DNA from: CBDUEV01 sp965366365 | Lineage (GTDB): Bacteria > Actinomycetota > Acidimicrobiia > Spongiisociales > JAENVV01 | NCBI GenBank assembly: GCA_965366365.1 | Contig: CBDUEV010000018.1 | Span: 1 to 46,012 of the forward strand | Direction of reading: 5' to 3' | DNA length: 46,012 nucleotides | Shown here: piece by piece, positions 21,688 to 30,065 of the stretch | Layout: every line of letters begins with the position of its first letter | Position numbering within the stretch: position 1 is the first letter of the stretch | Made by a program: the position numbers and the translations under genes | Notes under the pieces: generated by a model | What the model was told of the DNA's origin: nothing | The model's database searches: none | What the model saw: the letters and a program-made list of their open reading frames with translations, nothing else

Positions 21688-24182
21688 CCGCCGCCGCCTT
21701 CTTCGAGGACCTGCCCTATACGCCTGACCGATTCCAATTGCTCGCCGCCGAGGCGATCGAGTCGGGGGAGTCCGTGGTGGTGACCGCTCCCACCGGAGCC
21801 GGGAAGACCCTGGTGGCGGAGGTGGCGGTCTTTCTCGCCACCCAGGCAGGTGGCCGAGCCTTCTACACGACCCCCATCAAGGCGTTGAGCAATCAGAAGT
21901 ATCGGGAGTTCGGTGAGATCTACGGTGCCGACAACGTCGGACTGCTCACCGGCGACAACTCGATCAATGGTGATGCGCCGATCGTGGTGATGACCACCGA
22001 GGTCCTGCGGAACATGATCTACTCGAAGAGCCGGTCGCTCGACGACCTCAGCACGGTCATCCTCGATGAGGTGCATTATCTGGCCGACCGGTTCCGCGGC
22101 TCGGTCTGGGAGGAAGTGATCATCCACGCCCCTCCGAAAGTCCAGCTGGTGTGCCTCTCGGCCACGGTCGCCAATCCCGAGGAGTTCACCGAGTGGATCC
22201 AAGCCCGCCGCGGCCCTACTCGATTGATCATCGAGACCCACCGCCCGGTTCCTCTGGAACCGATGTTCATGGTCACCGACTTGTGGGCCAAGCCGAAGAA
22301 TCTGATCTACCCGATGTTCACCCAGAAGGGATCGGTGCGAAAGGCGAACGAGCAGGTGAGGCGCCTCCTCGCTGCCAAGACGGGCAAGCGGCGTCGGTTC
22401 GCGACGCCCCGCCGTCCGGACGTGGTGGACCGTTTGCGCTCTGAAGGAATGCTGCCGGCCATCTACTTCATCTTCTCGAGGGCAGGGTGCGAGAGCGCAG
22501 CCCGCCTGGTCGCCGGCGCCCACCTGAGGCTCACCGATCCCGAAGAACGGCGAGTCATCAGGAGGATCGCCACCGACAAGACCCGGCATCTCGCCGACGC
22601 CGACCTCGCCGTCCTCGAGTTCGGTTCCTGGCTGGCCGACCTGGAGGGGGGAGTCGCCGCCCACCACGCCGGCATGGTTCCGGCCTTCAAGGAAGTGGTC
22701 GAAGAACTCTTCGGGATGGGACTGATCAAGGTGGTGTTCGCCACGGAGACTCTGGCGCTCGGCATCAACATGCCGGCCCGGACCGTCGTGCTCGACAGCC
22801 TCTCGAAGTTCAATGGCGAGTCCCACGAGTTGCTCGGTGCCAGCGACTACACCCAATTGACGGGACGGGCGGGTCGGCGAGGGATCGACACGGTCGGCTA
22901 CGGCGTGACCCTCTACAGCCGATTCACGAGGTTCGAACGCATGACCGAAATAGCCGCGGCCGGCTCGACTCGCCTCGACTCGAGCTTCCGTCCCACCTAC
23001 AACATGGCGGTGAATCTCGTCGCCAACTATGAGCAGGAACGCGCCGAGGAACTCCTGCGCGCCTCGTTCGCCGAGTTCCAGTTGCTCCGGATCGCCGCCG
23101 CCAAACAGCAGCGCCGGAACGAGCTCGCCGAAGACCTCGCCGAGGCGCAGACCGGAGCTGAATGCGACCGTGGCGATATCGCCGAGTACGTATCCGTGCT
23201 GGACGCAGGCGAGGTGCGCGGCGGTCTCCTGGAGGAGATCCGCCCGGGAGATGTACTGGCGGTGAAGAGTGGCGGCAAGCAGGGCCGCTACCTGATGCTG
23301 CAGCGCCGCCCCCAGGCCGAGGCTCCCATCGTGATGCTTTCGACCGCAGGCAAGCTTCGCCAGTTCAAGGTCGAGGAGCTGGCGGGAGCCGTGCGCCAAG
23401 GACGCATCGAGGTGTCGGGCGCCTACCGGCCCTCCGATCGCAAGTTCCAGCAGAAGCTGGTCCAGCGGCTGCGGGGATTCCGCCAGACGGGCGAAGAAAC
23501 GCTGGCCGGCCTGATCGATCACCCGGTGGCAGCATGTCCGGACGCGCCAACCCACGTCCGTTTGTTCAGGAAGGCGGCCAAGCTCGATCGACGGCTCAAG
23601 GCCGGCCGCTCCGGTGCGTCGGGGTTGGTGGACCAGTTCCGGGCGATTCTCGCCTTGCTGGAGAAGAAGGGCTATGTGAGCGGATGGCATCTCCTTGCAC
23701 CGGGGGAGAGACTCAGAAGGATCTACTCGGAATCTGATCTCCTGGTCTCCGAAGCTCTGCGAGCCGGGCTCCTCGAAGGGCTTGCCCCCGCCGAACTCGC
23801 CGCCCTCGTCTCAGGCTTTGTCTACGAGGCGCGCACCGAAGCCACGGCCCCGCCCCTGCCCAGGTCGCTGGTCGAGCGGTCAGCTGAGGTAGACGACCTC
23901 TGGGCGGCGCTCGCCGGTGACGAGGTCGCCGCGGGGCTTCACGTCAGTCGCCGCCCCGATTTCGGGTTCGCCGAGATCGCCTATCACTGGTGCCAGTCGA
24001 TCGACCTCGACGAAATCTTGGCTGAGACACCCATGGCAGCTGGGGACTTCGTGCGGGTGGCGCGTCAGCTTCTCGATCTACTCCGACAGATTCGCGACGC
24101 CGAACCGGCGCTGGCGGCGGTCACCTCCGACGCCATGAAACTCATCGACCGCGGGGTGGTGGCGGCCGGAGGCCTCCTGTGA
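21684..24182 (+). CDS. helY: Ski2-like DEVH-box helicase HelY
   Basis: ATP-dependent superfamily 2 RNA helicase of the Ski2/Mtr4 group. The 832-aa protein has Walker A PTGAGKT at 36-42, motif Ia TPIKALSNQKY, and the DEVH box at 128-131 in ILDEVHYLAD. Motif III is SATVANPEEF. Motifs IV-VI are FSRAGCESAARL, HHAGMVPAFKE with ATETLALGINMPAR, and QLTGRAGRRGID. The C-terminal third is the family's DSHCT-type helical domain. It follows tatC with a GTGA overlap and in turn overlaps the lipid-kinase-like gene. The substrate in bacteria is not established; a role in RNA processing is inferred from eukaryotic relatives. Confidence 0.94.
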   Translation: MTAAAFFEDLPYTPDRFQLLAAEAIESGESVVVTAPTGAGKTLVAEVAVFLATQAGGRAFYTTPIKALSNQKYREFGEIYGADNVGLLTGDNSINGDAPIVVMTTEVLRNMIYSKSRSLDDLSTVILDEVHYLADRFRGSVWEEVIIHAPPKVQLVCLSATVANPEEFTEWIQARRGPTRLIIETHRPVPLEPMFMVTDLWAKPKNLIYPMFTQKGSVRKANEQVRRLLAAKTGKRRRFATPRRPDVVDRLRSEGMLPAIYFIFSRAGCESAARLVAGAHLRLTDPEERRVIRRIATDKTRHLADADLAVLEFGSWLADLEGGVAAHHAGMVPAFKEVVEELFGMGLIKVVFATETLALGINMPARTVVLDSLSKFNGESHELLGASDYTQLTGRAGRRGIDTVGYGVTLYSRFTRFERMTEIAAAGSTRLDSSFRPTYNMAVNLVANYEQERAEELLRASFAEFQLLRIAAAKQQRRNELAEDLAEAQTGAECDRGDIAEYVSVLDAGEVRGGLLEEIRPGDVLAVKSGGKQGRYLMLQRRPQAEAPIVMLSTAGKLRQFKVEELAGAVRQGRIEVSGAYRPSDRKFQQKLVQRLRGFRQTGEETLAGLIDHPVAACPDAPTHVRLFRKAAKLDRRLKAGRSGASGLVDQFRAILALLEKKGYVSGWHLLAPGERLRRIYSESDLLVSEALRAGLLEGLAPAELAALVSGFVYEARTEATAPPLPRSLVERSAEVDDLWAALAGDEVAAGLHVSRRPDFGFAEIAYHWCQSIDLDEILAETPMAAGDFVRVARQLLDLLRQIRDAEPALAAVTSDAMKLIDRGVVAAGGLL

Positions 24183-25066
24183 CCGAACGGTGGCTGGCGC
24201 TGGTCAATCCCACCGCCGGTCGGAGGGATGCCCTCGTCGAGCGGACCGAGCGTTCCCTGCGGACGGTCGGGGTGGAGGCCGAGGTCGCCGCCCCCGACGG
24301 ACTGGCCGCACTCGAAGCGCGCCTCCAGGGGGCGGTGGCCGACGGGATCGGCCATTTCGCAGTGGTGGGCGGCGACGGCTCTCTCAATGCGGTGGTGAAC
24401 GGTCTCCTGGCCGCACAGCCGAAGGATCCCCCCGTCCTGGCCCTGCTGCCGGCCGGCACCGGCTCCGATTTCGCCAGGATGTTCGCCCTGCCCCAAACGA
24501 TCGAACAGGCGGCCATCCACCTCACTGCAACCGAGGACTATCCGCTCGACGTCGGGTTCGTCGAAGGAACGTGGGGAAGGCGAGCTTTCGTGAACGTGGC
24601 CGAGGCCGGGCTGGGCGCGGCGAGTGCCGGCGTGGCTGACCGGCTCCCTCGGATGCTCGGGGCAGCCAAGTACCAGACCTCGTTCTGGCTGACCCTGCCG
24701 CGCTTCCGACCGGCCGAGATCCGTTTCGTGAGTGGCAGGCGGCGGTACGAAGGACCCGCCTTGGCGGCCATCTTCGCCAACGGTCAGTTCTTCGGGGGCG
24801 GCCTCAACATCGCTCCGAAGGCGGCCGTGATGGACGGCATTCTGGACCTGCAGGTGTTCGCGGCGCGACGCGTCGAGGCTTTGACGCTCTTCAGCCAGGC
24901 AAAACGCGGAATGCATCTGACCCACCCTTCCGTGCGGCGGATGACCGGCAGCGGATTCGAACTGGAGGTCGACCGTCCCTGGCCAGTGGAGGTCGACGGC
25001 GAGTACCTGGGCTCGACTCCCGTGACCGGTTCGGTCTTGCAAGGGAAGCTGTTTCTTCGCATCTGA
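24179..25066 (+). CDS. Diacylglycerol kinase-family lipid kinase
   Basis: A 295-aa DAGK-catalytic-domain protein of the YegS/BmrU/DgkB type, which phosphorylates diacylglycerol or a related lipid. Seen are the nucleotide-binding NPTAGRRD near the N-terminus, VVGGDGSLNAVVNG (the GGDGT-type motif, here with Ser), and LPAGTGSDFARMF. The two-domain pattern ends with PVEVDGEYLGSTPV. GTG 24179 overlaps the helY stop. In mycobacteria the gene after helY differs, so the coupling is specific to this lineage. Substrate is unknown. Confidence 0.88.
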   Translation: MTERWLALVNPTAGRRDALVERTERSLRTVGVEAEVAAPDGLAALEARLQGAVADGIGHFAVVGGDGSLNAVVNGLLAAQPKDPPVLALLPAGTGSDFARMFALPQTIEQAAIHLTATEDYPLDVGFVEGTWGRRAFVNVAEAGLGAASAGVADRLPRMLGAAKYQTSFWLTLPRFRPAEIRFVSGRRRYEGPALAAIFANGQFFGGGLNIAPKAAVMDGILDLQVFAARRVEALTLFSQAKRGMHLTHPSVRRMTGSGFELEVDRPWPVEVDGEYLGSTPVTGSVLQGKLFLRI

Positions 25067-25098
25067 AGGCCATGGGAATACCCTGGCCCATCCGATGC

Positions 25099-25126
25099 TT
25101 GTAGCCCTGACGAGACGGCGTATAAT
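25099..25126 (+). promoter_or_regulatory. Promoter of the DUF4193-like gene
   Basis: TTGTAG (25099-25104), a 16-base spacer and a perfect TATAAT (25121-25126) precede a conventional leader with GGAGGTG at 25141-25147. A weak hairpin with a bulge (25068-25076 with 25081-25088) lies between the lipid-kinase stop and this promoter and may end the upstream operon. Confidence 0.65.
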
Positions 25127-25153
25127 CCCGCCCGCCGGATGGAGGTGCTCACG

Positions 25154-25582
25154 ATGGCCGACGACATTCTTGAAGACGAGCTCACGGACGAGCTCGAAGA
25201 CCCTGAGCTCGACCCCGACGACGACCTGGATGTCGACGACATCGATGTCGAGGATGAGCTCGTGGACGACATCGATCTCGACGACGACCCGGATTCCGAC
25301 GACGACTCCGACGACGATTCCGAAGACGACGAAGAGGAAGCAGAAGCGCTCGAGGAACTCGAAGCAGAGGAACTCGAGCTTCTCGACGAGGAGGCTGCCG
25401 GCGAGCTCCACGTCGACGAGGCGGCCGAACTTCGCGCGATTCGGCGCGAGGAGATCTCACTCAACCAGGGGGCGGCCGAGCGACGCTCCGACGAGTTCGT
25501 GTGTGCAGAGTGTTTCATGGTGAAGCGCACCAGTCAGCTGGCCAGCAAACGCAAACGGGTGTGCAAGGACTGCGCCGCCTGA
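25154..25582 (+). CDS. Acidic protein with DUF4193-type zinc ribbon
   Basis: A 142-aa protein. The first ~90 residues are almost entirely Asp, Glu and Leu, with repeated Asp-rich blocks. The C-terminal ~40 residues contain DEFVCAECFMVKRTSQLA and CKDCAA. The paired CxxC motifs and the DEF-C-x2-CF pattern match actinobacterial DUF4193 (from memory of the family). ATG 25154 is preferred to ATG 25139 because GGAGGTG lies six bases upstream of it. DUF4193 proteins are usually about 100 aa, so the acidic region here is extended. Function is unknown; the charge suggests contact with basic partners such as RNA polymerase or ribosomal proteins (inference). Confidence 0.85.
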   Translation: MADDILEDELTDELEDPELDPDDDLDVDDIDVEDELVDDIDLDDDPDSDDDSDDDSEDDEEEAEALEELEAEELELLDEEAAGELHVDEAAELRAIRREEISLNQGAAERRSDEFVCAECFMVKRTSQLASKRKRVCKDCAA

Positions 25583-25674
25583 TCCGAGGTCGACATCGAG
25601 GAAGCCGGGCCACTGCTTGGGCACGCAACCAGGACGACCCTCGACGATCCAGCCTCTACGGTCGTGCACAGCGC

Positions 25675-25680
25675 TAGCCT
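25675..25680 (+). promoter_or_regulatory. -10 element of the GNAT operon
   Basis: TAGCCT at 25675-25680 precedes GTG 25705, which has GAGGA at 25696-25700. It probably starts the unit running from the acetyltransferase to the HAD phosphatase. Confidence 0.4.
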
Positions 25681-25704
25681 GACCACTCCGACCCCGAGGA
25701 TCCT

Positions 25705-26181
25705 GTGAATGTGACCGCCCGATTCGCCACAGAAGACGATCTGGACCAGCTCCTCAGGCTGTACGGACTCCTGGGTGAGGAGATGGACGCCCTGCATCCC
25801 ATGTGGCTGAAGACCGACGGGTTGGGCGAACCGGTCGAGCAGGCCATGCTCGACGCCATGCGTGATCCAGAGGCGTTCGTCATCGTCGGGGAGATCGACA
25901 CCGCGGTCGTGGGATTCCTGATGGCGTGGATCGAACCGATGCTGCCGCATGTCGACGAGTCGCTCGGTGCGATTCGTTTCGTCTTCACAGAACTCGAGGC
26001 GCGCCAGGTCGGCGTGGCGGAGTCGATGCGGGACCTGGCTCTCAGTCAGCTCAGGAGCAGGGGCATCGTGCGGTTCGACGCACACGTGCTGCCCGGACAC
26101 CGCCTCGTCAAGAACTTCTTCGAAGCGGGCGGCTTCTCCGCTCGCTCGATCATCATGCACCGCGACGACACCAGGAAGTGA
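25705..26181 (+). CDS. GNAT-family N-acetyltransferase
   Basis: A 158-aa acetyl-CoA-dependent transferase. The fold is seen in the N-terminal strand ARFATEDDLDQLLRLY, the central strand VGFLMAW, the acetyl-CoA region ARQVGVAESMRDLALSQLRSRG cut as ARQVGVAESM and ALSQLRSRG, and a C-terminal NFFEAGGFSARS strand-helix typical of the family. The acyl acceptor is unknown. It starts at GTG 25705 and ends two bases before the NUDIX gene, so it heads an operon of GNAT, NUDIX, unknown protein, M20 peptidase and HAD phosphatase. Confidence 0.85.
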   Translation: MNVTARFATEDDLDQLLRLYGLLGEEMDALHPMWLKTDGLGEPVEQAMLDAMRDPEAFVIVGEIDTAVVGFLMAWIEPMLPHVDESLGAIRFVFTELEARQVGVAESMRDLALSQLRSRGIVRFDAHVLPGHRLVKNFFEAGGFSARSIIMHRDDTRK

Positions 26182-26183
26182 CG

Positions 26184-26570
26184 GTGAGCCACCCCATCCC
26201 GGGTGTCGGCGCCGTGATCATCCGCGATGAGGCGATCTTGCTGGTCCAACGCGGGCGCGAGCCTGCGAAGGGTCGATGGGCGATCCCCGGTGGGAAGGTC
26301 GGCTTCGGGGAGACCATGGCGGAGGCGGCGCGCCGGGAGGTCAGAGAGGAGACCGGTCTGCTCGTGGAGATCGGCGATCCCGTGTGGATCGGAGAGGTCA
26401 TCGGCGACAGCCACCACTTCGTGCTCATCGACTTCCGGGCCGAGATCATCGAGGGAGAGGCCCGAGCGGGCGACGACGCCGCCGCCGTGGCCTGGGTTCC
26501 GCTGACGCACGCTCGTAGCTTCGACCTGACGGAGACGATGTACGACCTGCTGGATGCGCTCGGTGTCTGA
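26184..26570 (+). CDS. NUDIX hydrolase, MutT-like
   Basis: A 128-aa pyrophosphohydrolase for nucleoside diphosphate-linked compounds. The NUDIX box is complete: G-x5-E-x7-REVREETG in the segment starting GKVGFGETMAEA, with the three glutamates that bind Mg. It begins at GTG 26184, five bases after AGGAAG. The frame is open 86 codons further upstream through the GNAT gene, but the protein family starts here. The WAIPGGKV segment is typical of ADP-ribose/ADP-sugar and MutT-like enzymes. The substrate cannot be assigned. Confidence 0.9.
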   Translation: MSHPIPGVGAVIIRDEAILLVQRGREPAKGRWAIPGGKVGFGETMAEAARREVREETGLLVEIGDPVWIGEVIGDSHHFVLIDFRAEIIEGEARAGDDAAAVAWVPLTHARSFDLTETMYDLLDALGV

Positions 26571-26943
26571 CGCCACTCTCCCGCCCCACGAGCGACCCTT
26601 CGTCGACACTCGGTACCACACGGCCGATCTGCCGCCGACGCCACAGCGCAGCTACCGGATCCCGGCGGAGGGATGGATCGAGGCGCCCGAGGAACTGATT
26701 CGCCTCGGTGACGAACTCGGCGAGCCCGTCGAGTACAAGCGAAGAATCGGATCGTATCTCTTGTGGAGGGCCGGGCCCCCCGTCGGCGACGCCTGGTACC
26801 TTGCTATTCACGCCGACCGCCCCGACCGTCGTTTCCGGTTTCGCCTGTCGGGACGCAGGGGCCAGGGCACAGGCCCCGACGGAATGCTGCATGAACGGTT
26901 CCGAACGTGGAAAGAGGCTCTCTTGGGAGACGGAGATGAGTAG
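26554..26943 (+). CDS. Conserved-looking protein of unknown function
   Basis: A 129-aa soluble, charged protein with no signal peptide, membrane helix or cysteine motif. It has an N-terminal Pro-rich stretch and aromatic-rich segments (SYRIPAEGWIEAPEEL, YLLWRAGPP, AWYLAIHADR, RFRFRLSGRRG). The start may be ATG 26554 or GTG 26563; both overlap the end of the NUDIX gene, and neither has a good ribosome site. Its stop overlaps the M20 peptidase start by eight bases, which supports it as a real operon member. I do not recognise a family. Confidence 0.65.
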   Translation: MRSVSDATLPPHERPFVDTRYHTADLPPTPQRSYRIPAEGWIEAPEELIRLGDELGEPVEYKRRIGSYLLWRAGPPVGDAWYLAIHADRPDRRFRFRLSGRRGQGTGPDGMLHERFRTWKEALLGDGDE

Positions 26944-28276
26944 TGAGGTAGCCGAACTTCTCCAGGAACTCATCAGAAACGAGTGCGTGAACGACGGCTC
27001 ACCGGAGTCGGGGCACGAGTTCCGCTCCGTGGACACCCTGGCGAGCTACTTCGGCCGACCGGGCTTCGTCGTCGAACCCGCCCCGGGCCGACAAAGCGTC
27101 GTGTATCGCCTGGAAGGTGTGGACGCCGATGCCCCCAGGTTGTTGCTGATGGGCCACCTCGACGTGGTGCCGGTCACCCGCCAGGGATGGAGCCGGGATC
27201 CCTTCGGCGGCGAGATAGCCGATGGCTTCGTGTGGGGTCGAGGCGCCGTGGACATGCTCAACCTCACGTCCGCCATGGCCGTGGTTTTCAAGCAATTCCT
27301 CGATGGATCGCTGCCTCGACCGCACGGCGATCTTCTGTTCCTCGGTGTCGCAGACGAGGAGGCGGGGGGCACCTATGGTGCCGAGTTTCTCGTCGACCAC
27401 CATTGGGACGAGGTTCGTTGCGAGTACCTCCTCACCGAGATCGCCTTCCCATCGATAGCCACCGCGGCGGGTCCGGCCGCAGTCATCAACGTTGGCGAGA
27501 AGGGGCCGTACTGGCAGACGGTTCACTCGCGCGGAACGCCTGGTCATGGCAGCCAGCCCTACGGCACCGACAATGCTCTCGTGCCGTTGGCGAGAGCGGT
27601 GGCGGCCCTGGCCGACGCAGGAACGCCCGTCGCCATTTCGCCTGAATGGCGACGGTTCGTGGCTGCTCTCGACCTCGACCCCGACCTGAAGAGGGACCTC
27701 GTCGACCCGGAGTCGGTCGATCGGGCCATCGACGCCCTGGCTGAGATCGAACTCGGCATGGCTCGGTACGCGCACGCCTGCACCCACATGACGGTGACGC
27801 CCACCATCCTCAGCAGTGGGACCAAAGCCAACGTCATCCCCGATGCCGGCGAAGCCTCCCTCGACGTTCGGCTTCTGCCCGGGCAGGACGGCGACACCGT
27901 GCACAGCCATCTGGCCAAGGTCTTGGGCGGAGACTACGACCGCTTGGACTTCCGGGTCGAGAGGACGCAGCCCGCCAGCTCGAGCCCCCCCGAGGGTCTG
28001 CTGTGGGAGGCGTTGGTGGCGGCGTTCGGTCGCCTGGCCGGGTCGGACCTGGTCGTTCCAGCGCTCACTCCGGCCGCCACGGATGCTCGCTTCTTTCGGT
28101 CGAAGGGTGCCGTCACCTACGGCGCCGGATGGTTTGACGAAAGGGTGGGCTTCACCGAGTTTCTTTCCATGTTCCATGGCAACGACGAACGAATCTCACT
28201 TGGATCCCTCGATCGGACCACCAGGCTGCTGGCCGAAACCGTCCAGATTCTGTCAGACAAGCTGGCCGTTCGATGA
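26936..28276 (+). CDS. M20-family metallopeptidase
   Basis: Zinc-dependent peptidase or deacylase of the ArgE/DapE/carboxypeptidase G2 family, 446 aa. Metal-site motifs are MGHLDVVP (His and Asp), WGRGAVDML with a bridging Asp, and ADEEAGGTYG with the catalytic Glu pair. A central dimerisation domain (about 190-330, with TPGHGSQPYGTDNALV) and a C-terminal His-containing FLSMFHGNDERISL complete it. ATG 26936 is preferred over upstream in-frame codons because it begins the typical N-terminal helix and is preceded by GGGAGACGGAG. It could act on acyl-amino acids or dipeptides; the substrate is not shown. Its stop overlaps the HAD gene by ATGA. Confidence 0.9.
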   Translation: MSSEVAELLQELIRNECVNDGSPESGHEFRSVDTLASYFGRPGFVVEPAPGRQSVVYRLEGVDADAPRLLLMGHLDVVPVTRQGWSRDPFGGEIADGFVWGRGAVDMLNLTSAMAVVFKQFLDGSLPRPHGDLLFLGVADEEAGGTYGAEFLVDHHWDEVRCEYLLTEIAFPSIATAAGPAAVINVGEKGPYWQTVHSRGTPGHGSQPYGTDNALVPLARAVAALADAGTPVAISPEWRRFVAALDLDPDLKRDLVDPESVDRAIDALAEIELGMARYAHACTHMTVTPTILSSGTKANVIPDAGEASLDVRLLPGQDGDTVHSHLAKVLGGDYDRLDFRVERTQPASSSPPEGLLWEALVAAFGRLAGSDLVVPALTPAATDARFFRSKGAVTYGAGWFDERVGFTEFLSMFHGNDERISLGSLDRTTRLLAETVQILSDKLAVR

Positions 28277-29070
28277 GGGCCATCGGAACGGTCGTCTGCG
28301 ACCTCGACGGCGTGATCTACCTCGGCAACGAGCTGATCCCCGGCGCCGACCGAGCGCTCGAGCAGCTCCGCTCCTCAGGCTGGCAGACCCTCTTCTGTAC
28401 GAACAACTCTTCACGTACGCCGGAGCAGGCTGCCGAGAAGCTGCGCCGACTCACGCGGCTGCCGATCGAGCCCGACGAAACGGTGTCGTCGGCTCAGGCA
28501 GCCGCCTCGGTCGTGGCCGGCCAGGTCGGTTGCGCCTATGTCCTGGGAGGCCCAGGTGTCCACGGTGCCCTCGAGGCGGTCGGGGTGGCGGTCGTCACCG
28601 ACTGGCGGGAGGCCGAAGCCGTGGTGGTCGGCCTCGACATCGACCTCACCTACGACGTGCTGCGGGATGCCTCGCTGGCCGTCCGCGCCGGAGCACGGTT
28701 CGTGGCCACAAACCTCGATCCGGCCTTTCCCACCCCCACCGGCTTGTGGCCAGGAGCGGGAGCATTGGTGGCGGCGGTCGCGGCCGCTTCCGGTCAGGAG
28801 CCCGTGGCGGCCGGCAAGCCCTTCTCCCCGATGATCGAGCTGCTCCGGAGCCGAATCGACACCGACGGCCCCGTCCTGGTGATAGGGGATCGGCCGTCGA
28901 CCGATCTGGCGATGGGCAAGGCGGCGGGGTGGCTCACCGCCGGCGTGCTGACCGGGGTGGTGGCGGACGAGAGTGAGATCCCCGACTCACTGGCGCCCGA
29001 TGTGCTGTTGCCTTCGATCGCCGGTCTACCTATGTGGCTGGGCGACCACCTCGAACGGGAAATGGTGTGA
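28273..29070 (+). CDS. HAD-superfamily phosphatase, NagD-like (subfamily IIA)
   Basis: A 265-aa phosphatase of the NagD/PGP group. Motif I is VVCDLDGVIYLG with the nucleophilic Asp, motif II FCTNNSSRTPEQ, motif III the Lys in AAGKPFSPM, and motif IV GDRPSTDLAMGK. Subfamily IIA members dephosphorylate nucleotides or sugar phosphates; the substrate is unknown. In mycobacteria a homologue (Rv1692) precedes a small gene, tlyA, nadK and recN, and the same neighbourhood is seen here minus tlyA. The 3' end overlaps the convergent rhomboid gene by 45 bases. Confidence 0.9.
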   Translation: MRAIGTVVCDLDGVIYLGNELIPGADRALEQLRSSGWQTLFCTNNSSRTPEQAAEKLRRLTRLPIEPDETVSSAQAAASVVAGQVGCAYVLGGPGVHGALEAVGVAVVTDWREAEAVVVGLDIDLTYDVLRDASLAVRAGARFVATNLDPAFPTPTGLWPGAGALVAAVAAASGQEPVAAGKPFSPMIELLRSRIDTDGPVLVIGDRPSTDLAMGKAAGWLTAGVLTGVVADESEIPDSLAPDVLLPSIAGLPMWLGDHLEREMV

Positions 29071-29772
29071 GCGGAGGCGTCGCATCAAGGCGCCTCGCAG
29101 GGTCAACGTCACCGCCACCCCGAACAAGAACCCACCGACGTGAGCCTGCCACGCAACCTCAGGCGACGAAGCCGAGATCCAGAACTGGCTGAGAAACCAG
29201 ATGACGAGGAACACCCAGGCCGGGACGCCCACCGGGAGATAGACGATCAGCGTGCGCACGTGGGCGCGGGGGAAGAGGACGAGGTAGGCGCCCATCACTC
29301 CGGCGATCGCCCCCGACGCGCCAACGACAGGGATCACGGAGTCGGGATTGAGGGCGACATGGGCGAGGCCGGCGGCCACCCCGGCCGCCAGGTAGAAGGC
29401 AAGGTAACCCCTCCGCCCGAACGCATCCTCGACATTGTTGCCGAAGATCCACAGGGACCACATGTTGCCCAACAGGTGGAGGAGGCTCCCGTGCAAGAAC
29501 ACCGAGGCGACGAGAGACAGGTAGACCGGCTTGTCCGGCGCAAAGGCGTCACCAAGGGGCTCCTCGACACAGGTCCCGCCTGTGATCTCTTCGAAATCGA
29601 GAGGATCGCCGGTCGCGACCTCGCAGGGGATCGCTGCCAAACGGTAGATCTGGCCGTTCGCGTCGATGGTGGCGCCTTGCACGAACAGGAAGATGAACAC
29701 CGAGATCCCGATGAGGACGAAGGTCATCAGAGGGAGCGACAAACCCGGGTTCGTATCGCGAAGTGGGATCAA
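29026..29772 (-). CDS. Rhomboid-family intramembrane serine protease
   Basis: A 248-aa membrane protease. The catalytic dyad is visible as Ser153 in VGASGAIAG and His211 in WQAHVGGFLFG. The HGSLLHLLGNMWSLWIFGNNVED loop is present (His-x-Asn type, shown here as HLLGNMW and GNNVED). Six or seven hydrophobic helices are apparent. The start is TTG 29772 giving MIPLRDTNPG, the normal rhomboid N-terminus, with AGGATG upstream on that strand. It ends 45 bases inside the HAD gene from the opposite side. It interrupts the otherwise conserved order between the HAD gene and nadK. Substrates are unknown. Confidence 0.9.
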   Translation of the reverse strand: MIPLRDTNPGLSLPLMTFVLIGISVFIFLFVQGATIDANGQIYRLAAIPCEVATGDPLDFEEITGGTCVEEPLGDAFAPDKPVYLSLVASVFLHGSLLHLLGNMWSLWIFGNNVEDAFGRRGYLAFYLAAGVAAGLAHVALNPDSVIPVVGASGAIAGVMGAYLVLFPRAHVRTLIVYLPVGVPAWVFLVIWFLSQFWISASSPEVAWQAHVGGFLFGVAVTLTLRGALMRRLRSHHFPFEVVAQPHR

Positions 29773-29798
29773 TACAGCATCCTGTCGTACGGGACGGC

Positions 29799-29804
29799 GA
29801 TAAT
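29799..29804 (+). promoter_or_regulatory. -10 element of the small acidic protein / nadK unit
   Basis: GATAAT at 29799-29804 is six bases before ATG 29811, again leaderless in layout. It shares a 38-base divergent region with the rhomboid gene. Confidence 0.45.
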
Positions 29805-29810
29805 GGCCGA

Positions 29811-30029
29811 ATGGATTCTACAAATCAGACAACGCAAGAGCCCGGAAGCGACCGAGGCCCCTCCCGGCCTACCCCGCTGGCGTCAGCGATCCAGGATTTG
29901 GCTTCCCTCGACCCTGCCGACGCGCCTGACGCCGCTGACGCAATCGCCGACCGTCTCGGATCGGCGCTCACTCCCTCGGCCGCGGACGACGCGGCCGAGG
30001 GCGAAGGAGCCGAGGATGCGCCTGGGTAA
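29811..30029 (+). CDS. Small acidic protein upstream of nadK
   Basis: A 72-aa, Ala/Asp-rich soluble protein with one likely helix (SAIQDLASLDPADAPDAADA is its core) and disordered ends. In other actinobacteria a ~60-aa protein with an ALxxLxxLD...HxxLxxxL pattern lies between the HAD phosphatase and tlyA/nadK, and this could be a diverged copy at the same position (inference). It is supported by a -10 element six bases upstream of ATG 29811. nadK follows after 36 bases. The function of the family is unknown to me. Confidence 0.6.
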   Translation: MDSTNQTTQEPGSDRGPSRPTPLASAIQDLASLDPADAPDAADAIADRLGSALTPSAADDAAEGEGAEDAPG

Positions 30030-30065
30030 GTCGATCACGCACGAGCGGCCTGGCGCGGTGTCGGT

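Noticed and set aside
18060..23690. Very long open frames on the minus strand opposite pafB/pafC (18060-20159) and helY (21633-23690)
   Set aside because: They mirror well-supported plus-strand genes, have Arg/His/Gly-rich translations without recognisable domains, and arise from high GC at third codon positions.
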